This document shows positions 44,525 through 55,246 of a stretch of DNA of 64,000 nucleotides, in pieces. The DNA comes from Ovis canadensis (Eukaryota; Chordata; Mammalia; Artiodactyla; Bovidae). The notes below the pieces were generated by a model. That model saw nothing but the letters and a program-made list of their open reading frames with translations, was not told the origin of the DNA and made no database searches. Position 1 is the first letter of the stretch; the number at the start of each line of letters is the position of its first letter. The stretch spans positions 97,923,001 through 97,987,000 of the forward strand of contig NC_091254.1 in assembly GCF_042477335.2 (NCBI RefSeq), read 5' to 3'. The position numbers and the translations under genes are program-made.

Positions 44525-45025
44525 AAAAATCTATTGAAGTGTAGTTGATTTACAATGTATTAATTCCTGCTGCATAGTGAAGTCACTCAGTTATACATAT
44601 ATTCATTCCTTTTAAAAATATTTTCCCATACGGTTTATATAGGACGGCTTCCCGGTGGCTCAGATGGTAAAGCGTCTGCCTGCAGTGTGGGAGACCTGGG
44701 TGCGATCCGATCCCTGGGTCGGGAAGATCCCCTGGAGAAGGAAATGGCAAGCACTCCTGTACTGTCGCCTGGGAAATTCCACGGACGGAGTACACTGGTA
44801 GGCTACAGTCCACGGGATCACAGTCATACACGACTGTGCAACTTCACTTATCCAGGATATTGAGTACAGTTCCCTGTGCTCTACAGAGGGACCTTCTTTA
44901 TCCATTCTACGTGCAAAAGCTCACATCCACAGACCCCGACCTCCCCCTCCACCCCTCCCCCAAGCCCCTCCCCCTTGGCGACCATCAGTCTGTTCTCTAA
45001 GTCTGTGATTCCGTTTACAGAATTT
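44525..45025 (-). mobile_element. L1 3' UTR, split by a SINE
   Basis: The complement of the L1 3' UTR: gaagtgtagttgatttacaa (44535) and gttatacatatattcattcc (44590) left of the SINE; ggatattgagtacagttccc (44855), tctacagagggaccttcttt (44880) and ggcgaccatcagtctgttct (44977) right of it. Same L1 segment as at 11645-11900. Confidence 0.88.
44645..44850 (+). mobile_element. Bov-tA-type SINE nested in L1
   Basis: Head cggcttcccggtggctcaga (44645), B-box region with a duplicated cgatccgatccc (44704-44715), and tail tacacgactgtgcaacttc. It interrupts the L1 between 44640 and 44852. Confidence 0.93.
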
Positions 45026-46524
45026 AACATAAAAACAGACCTACAGCATCTCAGCATCACTCAGTGTGGTAACTCTCCTGCCTTCTGCCTGTTTCCGTGG
45101 AGAGGTCAGCCCCGCCAGGCACAGAGCGTTTTCCCGGGGACCCACGGTCTACCTTAGGCGGGTGCCTGTGAAGGCCATTTGGCACCTGTTTGCGAGTCGG
45201 CCAGATGTTCGTTCAGCAGATGGCTAGAGCCATCAGCACGTGTCCGGGAGACAGTGCGTGAACTACCTCGGAGCATTAAGCCAAACCGTCCGCCTCTCGC
45301 AGTTTGCAGATGCAGCTCTGATAGCTCCTCCTCTTCCCGGGAGGAGTGAGAGGCTGTGCCATCCTGCCCAGAGCCCTAGTGCTGCCTGAGCCACATGGAG
45401 GGTCAGAGTGAGGGGCTCCGGGGCTCTTCCCAAGTGCTGGAAGGAGCAGCTGGGAGGGCACGTCCTTGGAGCACTCCTCCCAGGAGATGTGCACCCTCTG
45501 ATCCTCCTGGGATCTCCAGCACTGCTCCCTACAGGTCAGACCCAGGGCACCGCAGGGTGGATCCTCAGGCAGACACGTTGCCATGGGGAAAGTAAGGGTG
45601 GGGGGTGGCTTTCTGCATTCCCCATCCTCTCCCTCCATAAAGATGCATGCTGACCAACAAGGCAGAGTCATTCTCACTTGGCCTTGTTTGTTCAGATGTC
45701 TTTACACTCTGATGAATTGATTCTGAAAAAGATGAGCAGATCCCAATGCACAGAACTTTTTCAGTTGACTGGAGCAAATCCAGCCTGCGGCACTGCCCCC
45801 ATCCTAATGCTTGGTCAGAAGAAACGATGACACCCAGGGTGGCCAGCTCACAGGCAGGACCTGAGGTCCAGGCTTGGCCATCAGCTGCATAGACCACCAC
45901 ACTGATCTCTCTTTCTACTTCTGGGCCGCGTTCAGAGCGGTGCGTGGGGAAGCCACCCAACGGGATGCTGGCTACAGAAATGAGTGAGTGCAGCTCTCAA
46001 AACTGCCTTCCATTTTTCCCGAGTCCCTACTTTTTATACAAGAAGTAGAAGCAGCTGCAATGGCTAAGGGTGAGAGCTGGGTGCTGAGACAGACTTCCTG
46101 GATTCTCTTGGCAGGCCAGTGAAAAAGGTAAACGTACATGATACCCCATTAACATGGAATAATGGCAACCTTTAGAACTGACTCGTTTGTTTTCTCAACA
46201 GTGTGTTTGAGGGCAGGGAGTGCAGAGATGAACCTGATGGGCAAGGTTGAGTGGAACCACTGAGGGTCTCTGGTGAGGCGGGGGCGGAGGGGTGTTGTTC
46301 TCAGCCTGGGAGGTGAGCGATGGTTGTCTCAGCTTGCAGGCTTGGCCCAGATTCTGAGATAACAGGGCAAGTCTCATTAAGCATCCTGCTACATGAATAT
46401 CAAGCTCGTGTGATCTGGAGAATGTTTTAAATATAGTTTATTACTGACATGAAGCAAATAAAAAGCCATACATTCCACCATCCCAAATTTTACTCTTGAG
46501 AGCACGAGTCAGCTAGTTTTCTCC
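45026..46524. other. Unique sequence
   Basis: No recognised repeat. The frames 45276-45677 (-, 133 codons) and 45565-45960 (-, 131 codons) overlap in different frames and carry no domain. Confidence 0.5.
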
Positions 46525-46725
46525 AAAAAGGTCCAGATAGTAAATATTTCCGTGTTTCAGGCCGTGCGACCTGATTCTCAACTATTCACTTTGCTTTTGT
46601 AGCATGAAAGTGGCAGTAGACAATGCGTACACAAAAGGTCAGGGCCATGTCCCAATAAAACTTTATTTACAAGCACAGAGCCGGGGCCATGGTTGGCTCA
46701 CTCTTGGTTTCTAGCGTTGAAACAA
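46525..46725 (+). mobile_element. Charlie-like hAT transposon relic
   Basis: aaggtccagatagtaaatat (46529), gtggcagtagacaatgcgta (46609) and ccaataaaactttatttaca (46653) are in the order of a widespread hAT-Charlie nonautonomous element. The terminal inverted repeats are not visible. Confidence 0.6.
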
Positions 46726-46799
46726 AATTGTTACAGTAAACAGAGTATCCATCCAGGAAATACGAGTTAGAAGTTACACGGCGAGCGTGGCACGCGCTC

Positions 46800-46918
46800 T
46801 GACCCTCAGTTGCGTCCGACTCTTTCGCGCCCCCACAGACTGTAGCCCGCCAGCCTCCTCTGTCCATGGGATTTCCCAGGCAGGAACACTAGAGTGGGCT
46901 GCCATTTCCTTCTCCAAC
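46800..46918 (-). mobile_element. Bov-A SINE, truncated
   Basis: The complement from tgaccctcagttgcgtccga (46800) to gccatttccttctccaacac (46901-46920). tRNA head absent. Confidence 0.88.
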
Positions 46919-47203
46919 ACGTGGTATATACCTTACAACAAGTAAGTTCAAAAACGAGAGTTTAAAAGATAAGTTCTCATTCTAAGATGCAGAACATCTT
47001 TGTATCTCTGAAAAATTATAAGCAAAGTTTTGTGTAACAGTATTTTTCCAAGGACTCAATCTATAACTGCCAGGAGATGCCCAAACTGTTTGAAAAAAAA
47101 AAAAAAAGCTAAAAATCACTGATTTAAAATAAAATACAAATTTCAAAGTGGATGATCTCCAGTTTCCTAATAATGATGGTAGCAGCCACTCTCCCAACCT
47201 CTA
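46919..47203. other. Unique A/T-rich sequence
   Basis: A-run at 47093-47107. Nothing else recognised. Confidence 0.5.
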
Positions 47204-47328
47204 CTCCAGAGAAGGTGAAAGTGAAGTCGCTCAGTTGTGTCTGACTCTCTGAGACCCTGTGGACTATAGGCCACCAGACCAGGCTCCTGCGTCCGTGGGA
47301 TTTCCCAGGCAAGACTCCTCCAGAGAAG
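47204..47328 (-). mobile_element. Bov-A SINE with 11-bp target-site duplication
   Basis: ctccagagaag at 47204-47214 and 47318-47328 flanks a truncated Bov-A monomer (complement tail gtgaagtcgctcagttgtgt at 47221). Confidence 0.94.
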
Positions 47329-47796
47329 CTCATGCTAAACCACTAGCAATGTCCTTGTCTCGTCTGCTTGATGCCCCAGCCACGTTTGTGGGCCCAGAAG
47401 ACTCCGCAGACAAGGCCGGAGAAGGGGAGGCAAGCCATGTGCCGTCGCAGAGTGAAGCTGTCCACTCCTTCTGTGACACCAACGTTCACCAAGGCTTTTT
47501 AGCTCTGTCGTAAACCACGATTTCCTCGGGGTCTCATGAAGCCTCGGGGTGTTCCTGGGAGGATTAATTCCTTTTAGGCAGGTCAAGCAGGAAATAAAAC
47601 AAGATTACTCACAGGTAAAGGAATGTTCTTAGAAATTCCTTTTTACTATTCTTCGTTTCTTTTTTACTGAACATGCCAAAAACCACACCTTGTAGCTCTG
47701 GGAAATTCATTTTCCACAGCTATGTAAAGGACTCTCCACACCTCAGACTGTGGCTTCTGCAGATGATAGCTGAAGCATTAAAAGCTTTCAGAAACT
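47329..47796. other. Unique sequence
   Basis: No recognised feature, although the A-rich stretch immediately after it could be the tail of an undetected retrocopy. Confidence 0.45.
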
Positions 47797-47834
47797 TTAA
47801 AAAAAACAAAAAAAAAACAAAAAAAAAAAAACAC
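47797..47834. repeat. A-rich simple repeat
   Basis: Runs of 6-13 A separated by single C, interrupted only by C. Confidence 0.95.
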
Positions 47835-48039
47835 AGCACTGTGCACATGCTCCCTAACAAAAAAAAAAGTGAAATAAAATCAAGCTCTAGGTGTATTCCC
47901 AGGAAGCTCAAAAGAGCTGGAGGGCTCAGGGCCTAGAAAATAAGTAATGATTTCCAAGGAATTTATACGTTTTAATTAAAAACCATATGTATTTTTACCT
48001 ACATACACAAAAAAAGAGAGATAGCTGTGAAGAATCCAC
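47835..48039. other. A-rich unassigned sequence
   Basis: No recognised feature. Confidence 0.5.
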
Positions 48040-48580
48040 ACCTGAAAATCTTTCAAAACTTGAAAAGGTTAGTAAGCCCAGAATAGCGTCCCAATATTTA
48101 AGAAAAATAAAGTCAGAGTACTAATGTACCCAGCTTCAGCACTTTCTGTAGAACTAGAATAATTACAACCGTACAGGATTGGGAAAAGAACAGAGAAGAC
48201 AGATCAATGCAATAGAATAGACAACCTGGAAATAGACCCATGCAGATAAAGACCAATGATTTTTGAAAAAAGAACCAAGGCAAATCGATGGAGAAAAGAC
48301 AGTCTCTGCAACAAATGAACATCCTGAAGCAACTGGACATCCACATGCGAAAAAATAAAGCTAGACACAGACCCTACAAACTTCACAAAAATTAACTCGA
48401 GATAGGTGAGGGAACTAAGCACAAAATGCCGGTCCATGCACTCCCAGAAGACAGCCTGGGAGCAAGCCTCGATGAGCTCGGCTTTAGTGATGACGTCACT
48501 ACAAACGCGATCCAAGAAAGAAGCAGTGCCTCGGGGGGACTTCATGAAAATTAAAAACTACTGCTTGAGCTCAGGGAAAG
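48040..48580 (+). mobile_element. L1 ORF2 C-terminal relic
   Basis: agatcaatgcaatagaatag (48201), acctggaaatagacccatgc (48223), ggagaaaagacagtctctgc (48290) and ggacttcatgaaaattaaaa (48537) follow the 3' part of L1 ORF2 in sense. Frame breaks are frequent. It is the only visible L1 coding remnant in the window. Confidence 0.8.
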
Positions 48581-48654
48581 CCAGTGTCCCAGAGGAAAGC
48601 CAGTTACCGGGGAAGAGTCCTCTCTTACTTGGGAAGGGTCAGCCTTTCTTCTAT

Positions 48655-48795
48655 TCAGGTCTTCAACTGACTGGGTGAGGCCCACACCTACACTGGGGAG
48701 AGCAATCTGCCTTAGTTACCCATTCAAGTGCGAATCCCATTCAAAGCGTCCTCACAGACACACCCAGGATACTGTTTGACCAACATCTGGGCCCC
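48655..48795 (-). repeat. Ancient interspersed repeat, relative of 5628-5760
   Basis: ttcaactgactgggtgaggc (48661), gagagcaatctgccttagtt (48697) and tactgtttgaccaacatctg (48769) form the reverse of the family at 5628-5760, extended at one end. Confidence 0.5.
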
Positions 48796-48819
48796 ATTAA
48801 CCAGTCAGGATGACCCAGT

Positions 48820-48942
48820 GAGGGGACTTGGGCAATGGTGGGAGCAAGGGGCTTATGGGGACACTCTGTACCTTTTGCTCAGTTCCGGCATGAACCTAAA
48901 AATGCTCCAAAGAATAAAATATACATTCAAAAAAAAAATTTA
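48820..48942 (+). mobile_element. L1 3' terminus with poly(A)
   Basis: gacactctgtaccttttgct (48860), catgaacctaaaaatgctcc (48890), the signal aataaa at 48914-48919, then A10 at 48931-48940. This is likely the end of the same old L1 as 48040-48580, interrupted by other sequence. Confidence 0.7.
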
Positions 48943-49389
48943 ACCACTCAGAATGAATAGCTCACTTTTCAAAGAAGTAATCTCCAAACATAACTACATG
49001 AAGGGTGAATGCGTCTTACAAAAATAAATTTCAGTTAAGTGGAATTGATTGACAAGATTCACCGGTTTTCAAAAGCCTCTCCCCTTCAGCCTGGCGGATA
49101 TTAACACAACCCTTATTGCAAGATAATAATCATTAACTGGCACTTTAAATCTGTATAGTGATTGTTCTCTTAGCACTACAATAGAGGATTTCTGAGTGTA
49201 AGTTAAAGTAGACAGAGATATCTTTAGTCAAAAGAATTCTGCCACCTTCAGTCTAGAAAACAGGAGAAGGGGCTCTGTGTAGCCCACTCCAGGGCGTAAG
49301 AGAACTCCACATGCTGTGGTAACAATGAAACAAGGGAGTGACTGTTACATCAGGTGTGATATTAAATCAACGCTCAATAAAATCAGAGG
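48943..49389. other. Unique A/T-rich sequence
   Basis: No recognised feature. Confidence 0.5.
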
Positions 49390-49640
49390 CTGGAAAATTG
49401 TTGCCTAAGACTCAAATATGACCGCCTCATGTTTTACAAATAAAGTGTTACTGGAACACAGCTGTGCTCACCTGTTTAATCGTTGTCTGTAGCTACTTTT
49501 GCAAAGGTGAAAGTGAAAAGTGAAAGTAAAGTCGCTCAGTTGTGTCTGACTCTTTGCAACCCCAGGGACTGTTGCCTGCAGGCTTCCCCGTCCATGGGAT
49601 TTTCTGTACTATCTGGCCCTTTGTAGAATAATCCTTCCAA
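49390..49640 (-). mobile_element. Charlie-like hAT relic, split by a SINE
   Basis: ttttacaaataaagtgttac (49433), cgttgtctgtagctactttt (49482), then after the SINE tactatctggccctttgtag (49606) are the complement of the element at 46525-46725. Confidence 0.65.
49505..49602 (-). mobile_element. Bov-A SINE nested in the Charlie-like relic
   Basis: gtgaaagtaaagtcgctcag (49520) to ccgtccatgggattttc is a truncated Bov-A monomer in complement. hAT sequence resumes directly after it. Confidence 0.88.
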
Positions 49641-51565
49641 CTCCCAATAAATTTCATCAGTGGTTATTTTCTTAGGGGAAGTTTGGCTTGTTTAATTTTA
49701 TGGGGGAGGAAAAAAGTCTCCAACCACTTCTAAATATGATATGGTATCCTGAATTAAATCCTGGAAGAGAAAAGGAACATTGGTTTGAAGAATGGTGAAA
49801 TCTAAATAAAGTCTATAGTTAGAAGTATTACAGCAATGTTAATTTCAGGGTCTTACCAAATGCAACATGGTTACATAAAACATTAACACCAGGAAACTTC
49901 TCTGCGAAATGCATGCAACTTTTCTGAAAATCTAAAATTATTGCAAGATATAAATGTTATTCAGAGAAAAGTTATCATCTGATAGGTATTTGAAATTAAA
50001 CATTCAGAATGTGGATGGAGTCTGTCTCCAGTCATAGCAATGGTGTGGCTATAGGGGTCATTCATTCATTTATCCAATAAACATTTGAGGACTTGTGACA
50101 GCAATCAAAAAGCCTCTTTTACATGAGTATGGATGAACGCAGGCTCGCTTCCCTGATTCTGGCAAATTTTATCCAAGCTGAATGTTGGAACCTGTAAAAA
50201 TCTTCCTGACAGAGATGACGAATGCATTGTGAGCAGGTAAGGAGGTATGGATTTGCAGGTAACAACAAATTCAGATAAGCTCAAATAAAGTCTTCCATTT
50301 TTAACATTCCCAGAGGAAGTTTAAAAAAGAGAGGAAATGAATACTTCCTTAAAGTACTGGCGAGAGGAGGAGGTGAAACATCTGAGCGCCCGCTCTTCGC
50401 CCAGGTTGCACATTTCCTCTCCTGGCCGCCTGCCAGGTCTGAGCACCATGGAAGCATTAACCCAGACAGGATCCAAAGGGCTGAGCCGGGGGGCCCAGGC
50501 TGGGTCCCCAAGGCTTTGGGATGGCTGATCTCAGGGAAGTCGTTTCCACTCCTGGAAGAAAGTTCATGCCACATGCAGAGGGGCTCTGGATGACTGGAAG
50601 CCAGACGCTTCAAAAGGCAAAAGTGGGTATGAAATCATGTCCAGAGAACTTACGGAGCAGCGATGCTCCATCCCAGCCCTGCCGGGGTTGGACACACTGC
50701 GGAGATGCGCGAGATGCTAGCAGCGCAAAGAGACCCTGCAATGCCCACGTGGTTTTATTTGTTATTTGATCAGTGGCACAGAGAGGGAAGGTGCCCCCAC
50801 CCTTTCCTGCTCAGTGGCTGTCCACGCTCATGACCAGCACACATCTACCAAGATGCAATGGCCAGCTCTGTGGGGAAGAACTGGTTAGTCCGTCCTGTTC
50901 TGCTAAAGTTCAGAGCCTAGTCGTTAAGCCCTGCCCGATTGCAGGGAGGTCAGCCTTACCCACCCACCTCTGCTTGCTCAGTCTTAGCTTCATGCCCTGC
51001 ACGCTGAAGGGATGAGAAGAATAATTGTGAATGTGCCCTTCAACTCTGAAACGTATGACACCGTGGTGAGAGCCGAGAGCTCTGACGTCCACACGCTCCC
51101 TCTGACCTGATTAGCAAGGTGTCCCCTGGAGAGAAAGTGACGGAGTTGAGGTCCGGGCACCCCACTTGGGCCACTTGGGTGCGAGAATTCTGACATTCAG
51201 AAAATACACATTCCCGGAACCGCAGGGCGCTGTCACAGTTCGGCCTTTGGGAATCAGTGTTGTAAGTGCCCGCCGAGACTCAGCAAAGGCCACTTGGTGA
51301 TCTCAAGGAGGAAACTTGAGCCTGGGAAAAAAAAATCATACTGTTTGGATTGTATTTCCTGTCATAAAGTTGGAGTCATGGTTTTCGCTCCCAAGCCGGA
51401 AACAAAGTGTTTCCTTATTGCCAGAGGCCTGAGATACGGGGTTAAAGGTCCCAGCGCGGAAAGTGATTCAGTGGCGGCTATGTCCCTGGAGAACGCTGAC
51501 CCACGGCTCCACGGGCGGCGGGCTCACTGCTGAGCGCTTTGCAAGAATTGGCTAATTTAACTTCC
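49641..51565. other. Unique sequence; tiny L2-like trace
   Basis: attcattcatttatccaata (50061) resembles an L2/MIR end but is too short to assign. Frames 50281-50613 (-) and 50521-50769 (+) have no recognised domain. Confidence 0.5.
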
Positions 51566-51755
51566 GCATCTGCCTGCAAGGCAGGAGACACCAGCTCGAT
51601 CCCTGGGTAGGGAAGACCCCCTGGAGAAGGGCATGGCAACCTGCTCCAGTATTCTTGCCTGGAGAATCCCACTGTCAGAGGAGCCTGGTGGGCTACAGGC
51701 CATGGGGTTGCAGAGAGTTGGACGTGACTGAGCAACTAACACTTTCTCTTTCACC
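51566..51755 (+). mobile_element. Bov-tA-type SINE, 5'-truncated
   Basis: Begins within the head at gcatctgcctgcaaggcag (51566), B-box-like cagctcgatccc (51592-51603), complete tail to caactaacactttctctttc. Confidence 0.92.
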
Positions 51756-51789
51756 TCCGTCAGCTCTACGGAGGAGAGGTTGTCTTGAT

Positions 51790-51905
51790 TCCAACAGGAG
51801 GAAATCAATTCTCAGGCTTGATAACCCAGCCCAAGTCATACAACTAAGAACTCAAACGCCAGGAGTCAGAACCTGAGGTCCACAGCTGTCAGCACTCCGC
51901 CTGGA
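51790..51905 (-). mobile_element. MIR fragment (complement)
   Basis: gcccaagtcatacaactaag (51829) and gccaggagtcagaacctgag (51858) match the complement of MIR. A further weak match lies at 52170-52230. Confidence 0.5.
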
Positions 51906-52565
51906 GCCCCGTGACGTGGGGATGTCACTGCACGCTTAGTGTCAGAAAGAGGCCTGCCCAGCTAAGCGACAACGTGACCTCCCCTGCCAGAAGAGCAACG
52001 ATGGAGGTGCAGCTAAGGTCTCCTCTCCGCAGTCTAGAAGCTGAGGCTCTGCTTCCCTCTGTCCTGGAGGAGCCCTGAAGTGTGACCCGTAGCCACTGAC
52101 CCCTCTCAACGACCAACTCTGAGCTCTGGCGTAGCCTCAGGTAACTTGACCTTGTGAACAACCCTCTACCTGAGAAGTAGGGGCTAAAAAGGTTATGCAC
52201 TTTCCCAGTTATAAGACAAGCTCACACGAGATCAGGGATGGGGTGACGTTTAGAATCAAAATGGTTCATGTTCATACAAGAAAGATAAAACTACCGTTTT
52301 CTCCATGAAATTATAGTTCCAGGCATCTGCTCTTTCTGTGGTTCTTATTTAATTTCTCTTTCTGTGTCTCTGATGATAACAAGACATACAACTTACAAAA
52401 GTGCTTTTCCTGTTCAAGAATGTATTTTACCTTGTATGACCACATCGTCGTACTTTATTTACATCTCAAGAACCTGATGCAATTAAACATACTATTCTCT
52501 CACTAGAAGTGACTCTGCTTAAAATATATACTGTACTTTGTATATTCTACTGAAGTACATGCTTG
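51906..52565. other. Unique sequence
   Basis: Apart from a weak MIR-like stretch near 52175, nothing recognised. Confidence 0.5.
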
Positions 52566-52690
52566 GGACTCCTCTGACCATCCAGTGCTTAGGATTCCAC
52601 GCTTCCCCTGCAGGCGGCTTGGGTTCAATGCTTGGTCGAGGAACTAAGATCCCACATGCCACATGGTACAGCCAAGTAAACAAATAATGA
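52566..52690 (+). mobile_element. CHR-type tRNA SINE
   Basis: gggactcctctgaccatcca (52565), ggcttgggttcaatgcttgg (52617, B-box region) and gaactaagatcccacatgcc (52641), then an A-rich tail. Distinct from Bov-tA by its gaactaagatccca body. Confidence 0.82.
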
Positions 52691-52818
52691 AGTACATCTG
52701 TGTTGCCATTAAACGTAAGTGCTCTTGTGTAGAAAGTTGGGATATTTTTATATTCTTATTTTTGAAAGTGACCATAGTTTTTAATTCACTGAAAACATTT
52801 TAAAGTTGTATGCTTTCT
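52691..52818. other. A/T-rich spacer
   Basis: No recognised feature. Confidence 0.5.
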
Positions 52819-53069
52819 CTTAAACTGATTGGGCTTCCCTAGTGGCTCAGTGGTGAAGAGTCCACCTGCAACATTGGAGCCGCAGGAGACACAGGTTAGA
52901 TCCCTGGGTCGGGAAGGTCCCCTGGACGAGGGCATGGCACCCCACTCCAGTATCCTTGCCTGGAGACTCCCATGACAGAGGAGCCTGGCGGGCTACAGTC
53001 TGTGGGGTCACAAAGAGTCAGACACAACTGAAATGACTTAGCATGAAGCACGCGTGCTTAAGCTGATTG
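52819..53069 (+). mobile_element. Bov-tA-type SINE with 13-bp target-site duplication
   Basis: cttaaactgattg (52819-52831) and cttaagctgattg (53057-53069) flank a complete sense SINE: head gggcttccctagtggctcag (52831), B box caggttagatccc (52891-52903), tail cagacacaactgaaatgac. Confidence 0.95.
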
Positions 53070-53702
53070 TCTTACAATGAAGTCAAAAGCCATATTCTCC
53101 TTCTATCCGACATTTCCAACCATGGAAGCTTATCTTTAGTGATAAGACATATAAACTGATGATCTTCAGTGACTGTCATCTACAAAAAATGATTCTTTTA
53201 TACAGCTTTACCAAACACAGCCAGTTGAACAACAAGCAGAAAACTTTGCCAACATTACCTTGAAGTGAATGAGTGAGAATGTCAGCGTGACATTCCATCT
53301 GTCTCTGCAAAGGTGTTCTCCACCTGCGCTGTGCAGAGAGAACACAAAGGCCACCCCATCTGACTCCCCGTGGCGTTCTCAGCACAAGGAGTTAAACCAC
53401 AGCTCAGCTGCGTATCAGAACTGGCAGGAATTCTTTCGGTCTGAGGAAGCGATCTGATGATAGCGGTGTTGTAATACGTCTGTGGTGAGTTCACTGAAGA
53501 CACGGTGTTCCGTTCTTGTCAGACCCTGTTCATCGAAACAGGACTTTTGCAATGATGGAGAGAATGAAGGCAGTGACCTACAAACACAGCTTGGGAGAGA
53601 CGCCAGAGGTCAACAACGTGGCCTGCAAATGTCGAGGAAGGGCAGGAGTGCACCTCGAAAACGTGCGGCCAGATGTTAGAGGGGAGCCAGGGCTTCCGTG
53701 TA
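53070..53702. other. Unique sequence
   Basis: No recognised repeat. Frames of about 60-70 codons only. Confidence 0.5.
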
Positions 53703-53842
53703 GGCGTGTGTGTGCGTGAGTGTGGGTGTGCACACCTGTGCTTGAGTGTGGGTATGTGTGCGTGTGTGAGTGCTTTGGGGAGCACACAAGCACATGTGTG
53801 AGTGTGTGGTGTGTGTGAATGTGTGTGTGTGTGTGTGTCTTT
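53703..53842. repeat. Imperfect (TG)n-rich tract
   Basis: About 140 bp of TG units with GAG/GGG/CAC interruptions, ending in a purer (TG)n at 53821-53839. The long His/Thr-rich minus frames across it (53519-53929) are by-products. Confidence 0.93.
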
Positions 53843-54266
53843 ACACCACAGAAGATGAGCCAGAAAACGCCCATTGATTCCGACCAAACTGGCCTGAACT
53901 TGGACGCCCTGGAATCGTATCAAACGCATCCCCAGAGAGGTTGGAGAGGAAATGAACCAAAAGCTCTGTTTCCAGTTAGGATGGAATTAACTCCATAATT
54001 GAGTCTGGCAGGATGACTCTGCAAGCTAGGAATTTTGATAGATGGTGTCGTGTGAGCTAAGCCAGGCTGAAGTTTCAACATAAACAACACACTCATTCCC
54101 AGTTTCAGGGGAAGAGTTAAGTTTCAAACCAAGGATGTCTTCATTTCCCCTTTTCCCTGCTCTTCCTCTTGAATTTAGCAATAATATACCTTCACAAGAC
54201 AAGCGAGGGCTTCTCTGTGGATCCGCCCAAGGCGACGATGGACACGGGAGGATGTTGCTCATGAGC
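53843..54266. other. Unique sequence
   Basis: No recognised feature. Confidence 0.5.
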
Positions 54267-54714
54267 GGATGTTGTTGTTCGTCTGCTCAGTTGTATACGA
54301 CTCTTTGGGACCAGGTGGGCTATCGCCTGACAGGCCTCCCTGTCCTTTACCATCTCCCGGAGCTCACTCAAACTCATGTCCATTGGGTCAGTGATGCCAT
54401 CCAACCATCTCGTCCTCTGCCAGCCCCTTCTCCTCCTGCCTTCAATCCTTCCCAGCATCGATGTCTTTTCCAATGAGTCGGCTCTTAGCATCAGGTGGCC
54501 AAAGCATTGGAGCTTCAGCATCAGTCTTTCCAGTGACTATTCAGGACTGATTTCCTTTAAGATTGATTGGTTTAATCTCCGTGCTGTCCAAGGGATGCTC
54601 AAGAGTCTTCTCCAGCACCACGATTGGAAAGCATCAGTTCTTTGGTGCTCAGCCTTCCTTATGCTCCAGCTCTCACACCGTGCATCACCGCTGGAGAAAC
54701 CACAGCTTTGACCA
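54267..54714 (-). mobile_element. BovB LINE 3' fragment
   Basis: On the minus strand: SWSIRKAEHQRTDAF, CWRRLLSIPWTARR and SILKEISPE in one frame (to about 54537), then [38 protein letters not shown] in another (54521-54192). The frameshift lies near 54521-54540. It ends in the BovB tail at 54267. Confidence 0.93.
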
Positions 54715-54948
54715 GAGTGAGTGGGTGAGGGGAGCCAGCCCTGGAGCCAGTGCGGGGAGTCACGGCAGGGTTGTCTGAGCGTCACCCGTCCCCACCCTCA
54801 CCAGCCTTCCAGGCAGCTCTCTCCAAGATCCACGTGCAAATTCCCTGCCTGCCTGCAGCCTGGATGCCCTTGACTCCCAGGTTGGTTCCCAAGAGGAGGG
54901 CTGGCCCATCAGGCTTGTATCTGGGAACGATCATCTCACAGTATGCGG
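54715..54948. other. Unique sequence
   Basis: No recognised feature. Confidence 0.5.
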
Positions 54949-55246
54949 AAGACCTGCTGCTGCTGCTGCTGCTGCCAAGTCACGTCAGGCGTGTCCGACT
55001 CTGTGCGACCTCAGAGACAGCAGCCCACCAGGCTCCCCCATCCCTGGGACTCTCCAGGCAAGAACACTGGAGTGGGTTGCCATTTCCTTCTCCAATGCAG
55101 AAAGTGAAAAAGGAAAGTGAAGTCGCTCAGCCGTGTCTGACTCTTAGCGACCCCATGGACTGCCGCCTACCAGGCTCCTCCGTCCATGGGATTTTCCAGG
55201 CAAGAGTACTGGAGTGGGGCGCCATTGCCTTCTCCTAAGACCTGCT
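54949..55246 (-). mobile_element. Bov-A2 dimer SINE with (CTG)n and 10-bp target-site duplication
   Basis: aagacctgct at 54949-54958 and 55237-55246 flanks two Bov-A monomers in complement, without a tRNA head (first tail gtcaggcgtgtccgactctg at 54984, second gtgaagtcgctcagccgtgt at 55118). The 3' end carries about seven CTG units (54953-54974). Confidence 0.96.

Noticed and set aside
48911-48940. Polyadenylation site of a host transcript
   Set aside because: AATAAA plus A-run fits the 3' end of the adjacent L1 relic and needs no host gene.
53519-53929. 136-codon minus ORF with Cys/His/Thr runs
   Set aside because: It reads through an imperfect (TG)n tract. No domain outside the repeat.
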